Origin: Lutjanus erythropterus
Taxonomy: Eukaryota > Chordata > Actinopteri > Lutjaniformes > Lutjanidae
Direction: 5' to 3'
Assembly: GCA_020091685.1 (NCBI GenBank)
Contig: CM034607.1
Coordinates: 12,037,884 to 12,101,883 of the forward strand
DNA: 64,000 nucleotides
Positions 45,741-58,125 of this stretch are shown here, piece by piece. The position numbers and the translations under genes were made by a program. Under the pieces are notes generated by a model. That model was not told the DNA's origin. It worked only from the letters and a program-made list of their open reading frames with translations, and did no database searches. Every line of letters begins with the position of its first letter. Position 1 is the first letter of the stretch.

Positions 45741-46478
45741 AGGCCAGCAAAGTCACTTTTGGAACTAAAATGCTGACTTTTCTTTTGTGGCGTTGGTTGC
45801 ATCCTTTTCTGAGGAGGACCATCAGCAAGCTCACGCACATGGTGGGGAGCGTGTGCTGGAAATGCCAAGCTTTTTAAGGCACAGTCCTCATTAGGTAATC
45901 TATAGTATACAGTGTTTTTTGCTTGATTTCAACACACATACAGACGCCAAGGCACTCTTGCTGCCAGCTAGCAGCGGAGCCTGAGCACTTCACTGCAGAG
46001 ATATTGCTGTACTGCTTTCTATTTTCTTTTTCTTTTGCTCTTTTTGTTTATTTCTGTACGATTCTTTTTCTTTTGTTTCACGTTCTGTCTTTGTCTCTCA
46101 GTGAGACATCCTATTCACAGAAGGTCAAACTGGGTCATGAATCCTCCTGCACAGCATTATATGGTGTCTTTGCCACATTGAGAGCTTGTACGTCTGTCTG
46201 ATTCTAATGTGAGACTTTTCAGATTAATTTATCATTTTTTGACAATGTGAAAAACGTTAGCCTTTATTTAAATGTTGAAAGCATTTGATGTAAATCAGTA
46301 CAGATGAAGCCAATTTTCACTGCTTGCTTGTAATTCAAAGAGGTCTGACGGGCAGTGCACTCGCCTCCATTAGGAAGATATTGTGAAAAAAAAAATGGAT
46401 TGTAGGAAAAAAATTCAGCTGTTATCTCCGTTTCTTTTTTTTAAAAAAAGCCAAAAGATTTAAGGGCCCTCCTGACAA
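45741..46478. other. Unannotated noncoding sequence
   Basis: A T/C-rich patch lies at about 46018-46090. No gene or repeat family recognised. Confidence 0.5.
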
Positions 46479-47605
46479 CAGAGGTGACAAAACTATACAC
46501 ATTCTTTATTCAAGTAGAAGTACAGGTACTTGTGAAAGACTGTGGTAAATGCACAAGAACTTCTTTAGTCAAGTAAAAGTGAAAAAGTACAGATGCTGAA
46601 ATATACTCAAAGTATAAAAATAAAATGTCACCTGTGTGAAGGACATTTCTACCGGCTGTTACTGTACAAAGTGAGCTGAACCTCAAACCATATTAATATA
46701 ATTCAAACACTTTGAGGCTCAAACCATCCTAACTTCAAATAAAATAAAAACACAACTGAAAATAATGAACATTAACTTTGTTCCAATATGCAACTTTATG
46801 ATCAACATGAGAAGATACTTAAGGTCTAATTAAGTTCCCTCATCTTTACAGGACTACCAAAATCTTTTGCTCAGCCTCAGCAGAAGCTGGCTCTCAAAGT
46901 TCTTTGAATAAACACATGCTCTCTTGCATTTAAAAATCATTCCTGTGGTGCTACAAAGCGTCTCACAGGCAGCTGACAGATTCACTAGACACCCTTTCTC
47001 CTGTCTGGTCCTCCTGTCTGTCTGTTTCATCTTCTTATGTCCTCTTCTCACTGATGGACACACCAAGAAATTAGGGCTGAACAATTAATCAGAATTTTAT
47101 CAAAATCACACTTTGGTCTACTGCAATTTTCAAATCGCAGGATGCGCAATATTTGTTAAATGTGAAATGTGTGTCAAAATACCATTTTGAATAAAATATT
47201 ATGGGGCTGCAGGGGGGGTCCTGGCCAACACATCATTCTCTAGACTTCAGAAAACATCTTTGTTTAGTACAGATCCCTGGAAAAAAATAACACACCATAA
47301 CCGTTTTAATGTGCTTTTCAGTGAACATGAGAATAATGATGTAAAAATTAACCTTTCCTCTAATATTGCAAAAAACTGCAATGTGATATTTCTTCAGGAT
47401 CGTTTCAAGGAATCATCTTTTCTATGTGTTTCGTTTCCTGATCCAGCCCTTAGATTTTAGATGACCTTTCTCCTACACTGAGTGCTGTGGAGACTGGTCG
47501 GGCTATGCAAGATTATTTGCACTGCAGTACTTATTTTTGGATGCGCCATTGATATATATTGCTCCTCTAAGTACAGTAACAAAGTACGTGTACTTCTCAT
47601 CTCTG
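46479..47605. mobile_element. hAT-like element with CAGAGGTG / CATCTCTG ends
   Basis: The left end CAGAGGTGACAAAAC is followed by TATTCAAGTAGAAGTACAG. The right end reads AAGTACGTGTACTTCTC then ATCTCTG, whose reverse complement starts CAGAGATGAGAAGTACA. The recurring AAGTA/TACTT blocks near both ends are typical of this fish hAT group. Flanking octamers CCTGACAA and CCAGCAAG agree only partly. There is no transposase frame. A second element is nested at 47072. Confidence 0.6.
47072..47452. mobile_element. Nested small element with TAGGGCTG ends
   Basis: TAGGGCTGAACAATTAATCA at the left is mirrored by a right end whose reverse complement is TAAGGGCTGGATCAGG. The interior keeps AATCGCAGGATGCGCAATAT on the left and AAACTGCAATGTGATATTTC on the right, mirrored motifs I recall from a widespread fish repeat group. 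No target duplication was found. Its location inside 46479-47605 implies later insertion. Confidence 0.55.
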
Positions 47606-49500
47606 CCAGCAAGGTAAACGCCTGCACAGTTGTACAACTATGCAAAGCACAAACTCCTCCCAAAAAACACTGTTAATGGCTGCCAGCCTCTAAATCATTC
47701 CTGCCAGCTTCCAGCAGCATCTCATCAGCAACTTCTCCATCTCAGCGTCTCCATCAAAGGAATCAGTCAATTTGTCACTAGTCAACCACACCACTGAACA
47801 AAGGCATTAGCTGTAATCATTTTAAAAATGGTTTATCCATGTATTCAATGCAGGACTTGTCATTTAACATACATTAACACATAATTGAAGTGATTATTAT
47901 GCAATATGTATTGAGAAACAAAAGTGAAAATTAGCTAAGAGCTTGTTACGTGCTTACCAGCTGTGAGTGCCTATGCAAATTACGCTCGAGAGAGAGAACT
48001 CTCATTATATCACAAGTCAACTAGGTGCTCCAGTGACAGAAAGACAGAGGTGAGAGATAATTTGGACAGAGTGTACATTTTATTCTGCCAACACATTCCT
48101 GTACAGAGCTTTTTATTACAGAAGAAAACCGATTAACACTGAAGAGGCTGAAAAACTATTTATCAAACTTCTGATGTTTGCTTATTAGGAAACTAACTCA
48201 GAATTAATCTTGAAACTTGTTAACAAATTACATACAAGTTACAAATAAATGTACAAAAAAAAACACATTACAATGCGACAGCAGTGAGAAATTGCCACAG
48301 CAGGAGCTGAAACACATTCAGTCCAGCTGGAGGCCTGGAAAAATTGCTTGGCATTTCAGACAGACCAATGGACACTATTATGGATTCTTATAGGGCTTTC
48401 AGACAGAAAAGTGGTGAAAATGATGTTAACGATGTTAGAAATGCAGCATTTCTAGCTCAATGCCAGCTAACACTGCTCTTGGCAAGCCATCAGTTTGCTG
48501 GCTTGTACCCCTTTATGTAGAAATCACTACCTCTTTTTTGCTAGAAAATGCTGCTGATATACTCAGAATGTATTATATGAGGTGTTAATGAAGTTTGTTT
48601 ACTGATCTAAGATTTAAAAGCACACATTATGCTGTGATACACACACTTTGGCTCCTGATAACAGACATGGCAGGAGGAGGTGTCGTGCTGAACAGCAACA
48701 GTGAAGAGTCTCAGATCAACTGTACAGCATGAAACCTGGTTGATATAACATGTTATAACAGCATAAAGTGAGTGATGTAATGCGTAAGAAAACTGACTTT
48801 TCTTACAGCCGTAAGAAGACTGGCTTGGCTTTATACTGACCGCACCTTGAAGTGCCAGTTGTTTGTTGTGTGTATGTGTGAAAAGGTGGTTTTGTGGCTT
48901 CAGCAGAAGATGTTTATCCTCCAGGCTAGCATAAATGTGAAAAGGTTGTTTAAGCATCTATTTTGGATAATCAGTCCCACCAGGATCTCGTTAAGCTTTT
49001 TAGCAATTATTGCAGCTGAATATGATTTAATTTGCAGCACTTTTATAGAAGACATTGTGGTGAAGTTAAAACTTTTGTATGTTATTTAGCAAACTGTTGT
49101 GATATTTAAAGAATTAAAAGTCAGCAAGTTATGTACTTTTTTGTACAGAGGTACATTTGAGGTACCTGTACTCTATGCTACTTCTACAAAAACAGTTAAA
49201 CTTAGATCCATGACCCCTGAAAAACTGGATGTAAACTATAAGGGTTGGGCTAATTGGGCCTGTCCTCATACCATACTTTTTTTAATCCAGGGACATTGTG
49301 CAGTTTTCAGACGTTAGACCAGTTCAGTGTTGTTCATGATTTGATCAGATATTGTGAATTTCAATGGTGGATATCTTGTTCGACCTCATGTAAAACATTT
49401 GACTTGAAGGGTCTCAGTAGATGGTCTACAGAATATTGTCTAAATAAAATTTGACTTGACCAGATATTTTATCACACCTACACAGACGTCTCACCATCCA
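47606..49500. other. Unannotated noncoding sequence
   Basis: No repeat or gene recognised. Frames of 80 (+) and 116 (-) codons overlap at 48847-48957, and neither has a domain. The segment 47940-48060 has a (GA)n-like GAGAGAGAGAAC patch. Confidence 0.5.
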
Positions 49501-51184
49501 GACTTTTTGGGCCTGTCTAAAAGTACATATTTTTTATAGCGTAATAGTTACAATATTTTTAAAGACTATATTTGGGATGAAAATTACTTTTGAGTTGGGC
49601 TAACTCCCTTTTGGATTTTAGCATTCACCAGCTATAAATATTAAAACTAAACCCTTGCTTTGAATTCTGAGTGCTGCTCTTAGAAAAGTAATTACAAGAG
49701 GCTTAAGCCAAAAAACCCAGAGGACTGGTATCATATCATTTATGAAATTTTTTAGAATAGAGAGAACCATCTTCTCCATGAGGTTTCAGGAAAATTAATT
49801 TGAAGTGGGAAAAGCAGAAAATGTAAATTTCCTCAAAACAACATTCTTTCATGGTTTGGGGCTTTTGCAGTCACTTCCTGTTTTATTTTGGTAAATTTTC
49901 CCCCATGTGACTTGTCTTGACTTCCTGTCTTTGTTTGTGTTTGCGCCCTTCATCAGCAACACCTGTGTCCAATTACAAAGGTGTTAACACCTGTAACAGA
50001 GGTATGTAATGGAGGCAAGACACTTTACAGTTTAACAAAACTTTATTGTCCAGATTGATATCGTGGCCCTGAAACAGTAAACTTTCACTGTTATTTTTAA
50101 TGATCATATGTAATTCTAATTAAAAAAAAAAACCTAATGAGAGTGAAATACCTGAATAGAGGCTTGATTAAGAAAAATGATCAAATACACACAGAATTTT
50201 CAGCTACATATATATGCATATATGCTCAAACCTATGTAGAGCTGTGATAGGCCAATATCAATGTATCGGTCAGGCCCTATAATGTACTAATGATGACATG
50301 TTGTGACCTTTTTAATTATAAAAGTCTAACTGCAGACAGGGGTTGCGATTTAGCCTCGGTTATAATCCACCATGCAACACATCTGTATTATGTCTTTGTA
50401 ACCTGTCACAGTGTGTCTTGCATTGTCCTTCACACATTTGCAAAAAGAAACAGTTCTTGTGAAAGGTCCAAAAACTCAAATAGTTTTTGTTGGGTTTTGG
50501 GGAAATATGTGAGAGGCTGTCCAGTTCAGGCACAAGGTTAGATGGTTTTCTGAGATTTTAAATGGTGGACCATGTCGGCAGCCTGGGAGCAAGACAGGCC
50601 ACGCAGCCGACTTAAGGAGAGTCCCTCAGGGTTATTTACAAGGTTGCACTGAAGGTGGTTTGTTGAGGTTAGCTTGGCGTGGATCTGTAACAGAACTTTT
50701 AAACTTGATTATTTTACAAAAAGGAGGTGCTATTAATTGTAAAACCTTGCAAACACTCTTGTGCCTATCCCTTTTTATTCATATCGCCATGAAAGGAACA
50801 CTTTAGCCCTCAGTGTGTGAAACTGCTTCAGTCACACCATTTCTTGTTGTCACCCAAATCCGCTGCACCTGGGCCAATATTATCAATTTGAACACCTGCC
50901 ACGCTGGCACCCCAAGTTGTGAGACAACAGCAGCCTTGTTTGTATTCAAATATGAGTGTCACTGTAATGAAATGGATATTGCCAAGATGGAAGACAATCT
51001 GTCAGGCGGTTACTCAGAAAGTACAGATTTTATTATGGAGATTGGTCTACAACCTAATTGGCACAATGAGGTCAATCAGAAAGTGTCAGACATTTCTTCT
51101 GACATTTATCACTGGACTCTTGTAACTTAGATTTCAGTTTATTTTTCCCTTAAAAACTTAACTTTACCCTCTTTTGAAGTCATA
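49501..51184. other. Unannotated noncoding sequence
   Basis: At about 50243-50282, GATAGGCCAATATCAATGTA followed by TCGGTCAGGCCCTA looks like one end of a hAT-like repeat, with no partner seen. A 105-codon plus frame at 50813-51130 has no recognised domain and overlaps a second frame. Confidence 0.45.
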
Positions 51185-51480
51185 TTAATAACAGGTCCCA
51201 AGCAGATTACATAACCTCCTCCTCATGACAGGCGGTAATGATGCATATGAGACTAAAGATATGTAAAAGAACAGATTGAATATCACAATAGATCATTGTC
51301 TGCCGCAGAATGAAGTCAACGGCTGCGTTAATCGACCGTCAGACATTATATCTCAGGTGACATCACAGACATCACAGGCCTAAATTTAATGAAGCTTGGA
51401 GGGATGATGTATCAGCGCTGTGTTCTGCTGTTATAAGACATTATAGCTTTTGCCCTGAGGGGGGAGCTCTAATTAAAGAG
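51185..51480. other. Candidate conserved noncoding block
   Basis: Repeat-free and evenly composed, with GGTAATGATGCATATGAGAC, AATAGATCATTGTCTGC, GCTGCGTTAATCGACC and GAGCTCTAATTAAAGAGC. The last is a near-palindrome around TAATTA, a paired homeodomain-type site. It is enhancer-like by texture; no exon. Confidence 0.35.
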
Positions 51481-51735
51481 CAAAATTTCTGGCCAAACTC
51501 AAAAATGCTATCTGATCTGATTTTGATAAAACATGTAAGGACCTTCAAAACACCTGATGAAGGTTCTGAAAGTAAAGGTCACAAAACAAACCCGTACTTC
51601 AGACACCACCGGCCTGATTATAATAAATGTTGAACACAGTTAGTTACCTTTTAAAGTGCTTTAACATTTCACAAAAATGCCTAATATTTGAGCACTGGAT
51701 ACCATTTAAAAGCCTCATCACACGCATCTGCCTGA

Positions 51736-52415
51736 TGTTAAAGGCATAGTTCCAATTATTTGAAGTGGGTTCGTATGAAATACTTATCGATAATTGATGT
51801 TTTAGATACAGTGCCCCCCCGCTTTGGAGAAGCAGAGAGGAGTTCCAGCACAGAAGCTGAGCATTGTACTGCTGAGGACAATTTCAGCAACAAAAGGTAA
51901 TTTAGCCACTTAAAACAGGACCATCTAAGTGTGCACTATATTTAGAAGATTTAGTGTTCAACACTTCACTTTTCCATCAGACAGCCTTTTTTAACGGGGA
52001 ACCCTTGTTATATAAGCCAAATATCACTCTCTCCCACCAACCAAACTCCATAGGTGAAATCAGTCATTTTACCTCGCAGAAAGTGCTGGTCTGTGTGACT
52101 TTAAAAGGACAATCAAAGTCACACAGTAACACAACAGGTTGAGGCAGTGGTAGACCAGGCACTCTTGCCAAAGGAGTTTGGTTGGTGTGGAGAGAGTGAT
52201 ATTTGGCTGCCATAATGGTGGTTTCTTGTCAGATGGTCCATATTAAAGTGGCTAAAAAAACTTTTGTTGCTGACCCTGTCCACAGCAGTTCATTGATTAG
52301 CTTCCATGCTGGTGCTCCTCTCTGCTTCTCCTAACTGGGGGAGTGTCAACTGGCATCTACTGTAGCAAAGTACCTCATGCAGCCCTGTTCCAAATAACCT
52401 GAACTGCCCCTTTAA
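51736..52415. mobile_element. Fold-back family F, copy 2 (full-length palindrome)
   Basis: The left end TTAAAGGCATAGTTCCAATT is mirrored by the right end, whose reverse complement is TTAAAGGGGCAGTTCAGGTT. The arms of about 330 bp stay complementary: GAAGCAGAGAGGAGTTCCAG pairs with CTCCTCTCTGCTTC, and GCCAAATATCACTCTCTC pairs with GAGAGAGTGATATTTGGC. The centre is a perfect 12-bp hairpin, CTGTGTGACTTT (52091-52102) with AAAGTCACACAG (52115-52126). No open frame of note. I recognise the family from memory as common in percomorphs; its mobilising enzyme is unknown to me. Confidence 0.85.
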
Positions 52416-52837
52416 AGGAGCAATAGAAGATTGGATAAATGCAGCCACTTGTCTCAACATGTCCCAACCTGTCAGTGTCAATTAAACTAATAAGACAGAT
52501 GTTGAAACAGGTCCACCAATTTTGTGAGTGTAGTTGACGGGAGTTTTTCAACTGCTTCAACTTGAGCAGACAAACATCCACAAGCTAAAGGAAATATTCA
52601 GCACAGTCACGGGATTATTTAGAAGTGCCCATGTTTGAAAGGATTTAAAGCAAACCTGTCCACGGCTTATTATGCACAGTGGTCTGGATGAATGTAAAAG
52701 ATGTGTTCAGGTAAGCTTAGTTCTTAGTACAAGTGGCTGCCATCAGCCGTCAGTTGATGTCTTCTTTAAGTATTTTTGCAGTCATGTCCTTGTTGCAAAA
52801 AGCAGCGTAAAAGTTTTTTAGGCTCTGAACCACATTA

Positions 52838-53168
52838 GTGATAGTTTGGATTATTTGAAGTGGGCTTAGGAGAGTAGGAGAGGCAGAGAGGGGCACCAGC
52901 ATGGACGCTGAGTAAGGAACTGCTGTGGACAGGATCAGCAACAAGATGTATTTCAACCACTTAAGAAGTCGTTTTTTTCAGGTGGGCTTTTTTAAAAATG
53001 GCTAAAATACCTCTTGTTGCAGACCCATTCACAGTTCATTGCTTAGCTTCTGTCCTGGTACTCCTCTCTGCTTCTCTAAACTGGCAACATGCCGACCACC
53101 ATCCATTGTGATACACTGCCTATCAACTCCCACGACCCCACATCAAATAATGTGAACTATGCCTTTAA
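52838..53168. mobile_element. Fold-back family F, copy 3 (internally shortened)
   Basis: The left end GATAGTTTGGATTATTTGAA is mirrored by AAATAATGTGAACTATGCC at the right. The arms share GGCAGAGAGGGGCACCAGC and the reverse-complement block TACTCCTCTCTGCTTCTC with copy 2. At about 330 bp it lacks the inner halves of the arms, including the GCCAAATATCACTC block and central hairpin. It lies 420 bp from copy 2. Confidence 0.8.
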
Positions 53169-53358
53169 GGACAATAAGTAGTGGAAGAATAGATTTCTTT
53201 TAAGTTGATTAGCATTTAGGGTGAATAATAGCTTAGTCAAAGTTTGCTTAAATTACATTGTAGGAGAGTGAAAAAAATGATGCAGTGAGAAAGACATGCC
53301 TTTATTAAAATTACATAAATGTAACTTTCATAAAGGAAGAATTGAGAAAACATTCTTA

Positions 53359-53506
53359 CTGGCTTTGTTGTCCCCTGCTTCAAGGCTTTATGCTAAGTTA
53401 TCCATCTCTTAGTTAAAGCTTTATACACATGAGAGTGATGTCAATTTTCTTATCTAACTCTTGGCAAGAAAGTTAATAATATTTCTCAAAATGTGAAAGT
53501 ATTCTT
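53359..53506 (+). repeat. Interspersed repeat family R2, copy 2
   Basis: GGCTTTATGCTAAG, CACATGAGAGTGATGTCAAT, TTTTCTTATCTAACTCTTGG, CAAGAAAGTTAATAATATTT and CTCAAAATGTGAAAGTATT match copy 1 (22637) in order and orientation. It is more decayed in the CTAAGCTAAG core. Confidence 0.7.
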
Positions 53507-54089
53507 CTTAATTTGTATTTGTATTTTATGTAAATTGTGGTGACAGTTATTTGCAAGTAGGCAGGGTGAAGTACATTTCCCTGAAATGTGTTCTCACAGC
53601 AGCGTGTCTTAAAGATGCTAACAATAACATCACTCGCTCATCTGCCAGAGGGTGATTTCTTTTTAAATGACAACAACGTTTAAGGCAAATGTCAGATTTG
53701 CATCACATCCTCTGAAACTTTTATACCGAGCAACCTTTTCATATTTAGCAAAGAATAACTTTTGACGGTTGGGTGAAAAGTGATCATCTTTCATTAACTC
53801 AAGATTATTTTATGACAAGACAGCACCATAAAAATACAGTACAGCAAGTTTGTGACAGTACGGAAAAAATATGTAAGCTTTCAGAACTATTAGCTGTCAT
53901 GTCTTTTCATTCCGACATAAGATTGAGGGGTTAGAAGGAGACCTGTGCTTCTGTATTTTTGACTTAACGCCCCCCACACACCTCTCGTCCTCCTCCTCCT
54001 CTTCCATTTTCTCATCAATCTCTTCACCTGAATAACAGTTGACATTTGAAATTTGAGGGCAGAGGGAGGAAGGGAAGTCTGAGCCTCTC
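53507..54089. other. Unannotated noncoding sequence
   Basis: A pyrimidine patch (CCTCCTCCTCCTCTTCC) lies near 53988-54005. A 70-codon minus frame across it has Arg/Lys runs from the patch. Confidence 0.5.
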
Positions 54090-54580
54090 TAATTTCAATC
54101 AAATGAGTTGGAATGAGCCCAACCTGCCGCTCAGTGGCCGGGCCCTCTTATGGATCAATGGCCTCTGAGCCTCGATAATCTCTTGAATTGATTGGCTGCC
54201 TCATTGATCATTACTCTTGCGCTAACCAATCAAACATCTCTCCGGTAAACAAACGCGCCAAATAAAGACATCCCCGGAAGTTTGGTCCCAGAGGAGACGC
54301 GAGTGATGTGAAGAAAATATATAAACTGAAATCCCTTTTGGAAGAGAATATCAAATCATAAGAGTGCTTAATATTTCACTGACTTGATGAAATATGCATT
54401 GTAGCCCAGAATGGAGGAAAAATGCAATGATTTGGATGCATTATGTATGAGAAGGTCCGCTGGCGAAAATGACTGCACTGTTGAATAATCGCCATTTCAC
54501 TATCACCACAGCACAATGAGATTTTGTTATTACTACGCATCACTCAATTCATTTGGAAAGTGCATACAGTTTGCATTTTG
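54090..54580. other. Candidate conserved noncoding block
   Basis: About 490 repeat-free bases with many regulatory-like cores: CTTATGGATCAATGG, TTGAATTGATTGGCTGCC, TTGATCATTACTC, AACCAATCAAACATC, ACGCGCCAAATAAAG, ATGAAATATGCATTG and GAATAATCGCC. Two CCAAT-type boxes and several ATTGAT/ATCAAT repeats stand out. No exon is supported. Inference from texture only. Confidence 0.35.
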
Positions 54581-55967
54581 TATTTAGGGCCTAACTTGTG
54601 TGTGCACAGCATACAGATGCTCACTAATGAACTAAAGCACCGGCTGGGATGTGTCCTTTGCCTCTGCCTCATTTGATTCTCAGTCTCACTGTGGTTCAGT
54701 CCCAGAAAAGCAGCAGATTACACGTGAGAGTTAACTGTAGTTGTGTAAAGCAAATATTTATTAGGCTGCTAACGGGGGGAAACAACTGAGGCTGGTGAAT
54801 TTTTATGATGTCCAGGAATGTCTTCAGTGGAAACACACCTGTCATCACTTGTGTGTGTGTTTCGGTGGAAGACCTTTGGCCTGAGGAACAGAAAGAGAGA
54901 GATCTGAGTACACATGAAATTCAAGGTAACTTGTTTTACACACAAATTTATATCATTATAAATGATTATTACATGGTTTTGTCAAATACTTGATCCTGAT
55001 TGGTTAATAACAGTGTTCTAAGGTCTATTACTTCTGAATAGCAGACAGTTGCTTAGGATGCAGTTTTTATTAAACCAATGACATCATTTTTAAAGAAGAA
55101 ATATATAATATATTTACTCCAATTAATCATAAAATGACCATGGCATGTCATCAAGGAAACATGTAAAGTTAAAATACTCACTTCTCTAATATCAATGCCA
55201 CATAATTCAAAAATTAATCCTACAATCCTTCCCTTTCCCAAAAGCATCGTAACTTAAGAAGCTCTTAGAAATGATCATGAACCTGCAGGAGAAACTAAAA
55301 AGGCTGTGTTTCACTGAAGGTTTTATTGTTTTTGTTCATTTTTAGGTGTTTTATCCACTTAAGTTAAGTGCTCTCTGCTCTCATGCTCTCTGTTAAGTGA
55401 GGTCTGATATAATACAAGTGATTATGTCTAAATCAGAAAAATGAAAATAACACTAAAGTATCACATACAAAAAAGTTGGACCAGGCATTTGGTTTGCATA
55501 GTTGATGAGCCAGTTTCTCTTGTCGCTGTCCTCCTCTACCACACTAGCCTAATATTTCCATATCTTCTACCTTCATATTATTTATGGTGCATAACAGAGA
55601 CTGATAACATTAAACTTGAATTTGTGCTGCAGAGCAATGTCTGCCTCAAACAGCAGCTAAAAGGATCTAAGTTTACTGTTTTAAACGTATTTCTGCCAAT
55701 TAACATCAGGCAGTGGGCTGAAAACTTGGACTGTTTACTGTACATTAAGCTTCCTGTTCACCATGTTACTTTAAAGCATATTCAGTAACGGCCTCAGCAT
55801 CTTAGAGAGCCAGTGTGAAAAAGCTCTCAGGTGCTGCCATGTTCATAAGATGTGTAAAAATAAAAGAGCATTTGTAGAAAAGCTTGTAGGAAACAGTCTG
55901 AACTTCAAAATATTATCATTATATTATGGCATTATGGCACATCACTTATAATGACAAAAAAGAAGTA
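54581..55967. other. Unannotated noncoding sequence
   Basis: A 115-codon plus frame at 55441-55788 has no recognised domain, signal peptide or splice context. AT-rich elsewhere. Confidence 0.45.
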
Positions 55968-56070
55968 TAGTCTCTATTTGAGCAGCACCTCTCATAAATG
56001 AAATGCGGTTCAAAGTACTTTGCAGCAAAGAAATTACATGCACCAAGTGCTTCACATAAAAAAGTATGCT
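55968..56070 (+). repeat. Short interspersed repeat fragment (GCACCTCTCATAAATGAAAT)
   Basis: TTTGAGCAGCACCTCTCATA, AATGCGGTTCAAAGTACTTT and AAATTACATGCACCAAGTGC fit the 'cell-size, overlap, shoulder' style of fish SINE/LINE tails in which a GCGCCTTTCA-like and a CAAAGTGCTTT-like block follow each other. The match is from memory and diverged. Confidence 0.45.
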
Positions 56071-57770
56071 CACATAAGCACATAAAAAACTTATATGCCC
56101 CTTGATTTAAATGGATTTGATTTCACTTGATGTTACTTAGAATATGTAGGATTTGTTTGGAAATGCATCATTTTAAAGACGGCGTCGCACCACTGCCCAG
56201 CGGCTGACACCCAGAAACGTCCTGAACTCAACAAAATGATGACAAAAGGACAAGCAGGCAGAGGGCAGGGTCTCTGCAGATACAGACACTGCCATATGAG
56301 TCTATAGATTGTTTTCAGAAAGATCCAGCATAGCGTGCCTTTAACTTGATGTTACAAATTTAATAATAGTGCATACTTGCCGACCTTGAGTTTGTTTCCT
56401 GCATTCTGGTGACTTTTAAAGAATGAAAATGAGTATTTTTAATTTTACTTTTTAGATTAATATTTTTAATTCCTCCCAGTAGCATGAACTTGCTTAAATC
56501 TCTGGCATAAAACTAATATTCATTCATTTATTTTTTTGCCTCCGCGCCAAAGAAAATTAATGCAGCAGATTTTTACAAAATGCGTGTCTCTTTTGCTTGA
56601 AATCTTCCAGAAATTCTTCTTATGAAGTCTGGTTTGGTGTAGCTGTGTAGTTGTCCTGGTGGATACATTAGACTAAGAGTCGTACAGGGCTTATACACAC
56701 TGTACATTATCAGAAAAAGGTTGTGATAATGCAAAGGGGAAAAAAAAATCAGGAGAAATACAGCAGAATTGTGATCCAGGGAGGAAATATGGAGAGGGCA
56801 GTTGGGAGGGTTGGTAAGTATGTAATAGTGTTGAGGTAGGACATAACACACAAAACAATAATTTAAAACTATATAAGAAAGACATGGTGTGCTTGTTTAG
56901 AGTCACTGCTGCTCTGGTTTACACTCACACTGGAGCAGAGCTGGCCTCATACCCAGCAGGCTCCTGAGGTGACCACTTTGAACTCTCAGTGGCAGGCAGC
57001 CACAACACAATAAAAGACAAAGAGGACAAACAACTGGAAGTATAAAAGCTTTACAACTCACTGTATCACAAGCAACAGAAAAATCAACTGTTGGTACATT
57101 CTGTTCTCCAGTAATAATCCAAGTTTTCTGGGCTATAAATACAAACTATAAACATCAAACACTTAAAGTCAAGGTGAGACGGAAAAATACTTTTTGAAAC
57201 CATTTAGATCACATCTCCAGTCACATTGTGCACCTATTTGATAATATATGCCAAAAAATACTCTTCTTACATCCTCCTGTCAGTCAATCCTTAACTTTTA
57301 GTAGCACAGAGCTAAAGCTAAGATTCATTAGTTAGCTAGCTAGCAACAGTATGTCGTTCTATATTATCATGACAGGTCTGCTGGTTAGAATTTATTCCAT
57401 AGGCCATGGTTGACAACTGCTTTATTCACTTTGGAGAGAGTGGTATTTGTGACAGCAGATTATACACAAGGCATTTTACAGTGGACTGCTACACTACTAC
57501 AAACTAGCGCTCAGCATTTCAGCTAACTTAGCTGCTGTTAAAAGGCGACAGAGCAGGGTCAGCAGTCTCCCAGTTCACACAGTCAGAGGGCAACTGAACA
57601 CAGCCTCCAAGACCAGTATAGACAACAATATCAAGTTGTTTTACCAAGTTTCCCAATATAAAGATAGCTTTGTTAAAGAAGCTCATCACTAACTGTCATT
57701 AGCACTAAGTTAGCTGACTCAGCCATGTGATGACAGGAGCCAAACCTGGCAAGAAGGAAGAGTCGGCTAG
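56071..57770. other. Unannotated noncoding sequence
   Basis: The segment 57290-57600 has AGTTAGCTAGCTAGC and other GCTAAC-rich motifs common in fish repeats, but boundaries cannot be set. Minus-strand frames of 71 and 92 codons overlap at 56573-56906 without a domain. Confidence 0.45.
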
Positions 57771-58125
57771 GCTTAAGGACCAGTATAACGGATTTAGTGG
57801 TGTCTAGCAGTGAAACAGGAGATTGCAACCACCTTGCCTGCCAAGTGCATAGAGAAACCGTGGTATTAGCGAAGCCCGCGCAAAAGGCAGATGGCTGTAT
57901 CGAGAGCTGTAGTTTGGTTTTTCCATTCTGGGCTACTGTAGAAAAATCATGGTGCAACATGGTGACCTCCATACAAGAGGATGTAGATAAAAATGACTCA
58001 TTCTAAGATAACAAAAACACAAAGTTCTTATTTTCAGGTGATTATACACTAATGAAAACATTTATGAATACTTTAGTCCATTTTCACCAATAGATCCTCT
58101 TAAATGTTACACAGTTAATCTTTAA
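57771..58125 (+). repeat. Interspersed repeat family R1, copy 3 (longest)
   Basis: It runs from GCTTAAGGACCAGTATAACG and GGATTTAGTGGTGTCTAGCA through TTCTGGGCTACTGTAGAAA, AATGACTCATTCTAAG, TTCTTATTTTCAGGTGATTA and TACACTAATGAAAACATTTA to AATGTTACACAG. The 5' half matches copies 1 and 2. The 3' half is absent from both, which shows they are truncated. A 99-codon minus frame over it is incidental. Confidence 0.8.

Noticed and set aside
55441-55788. 115-codon plus-strand frame
   Set aside because: AT-rich, no recognised family, no signal peptide or transcript signals.
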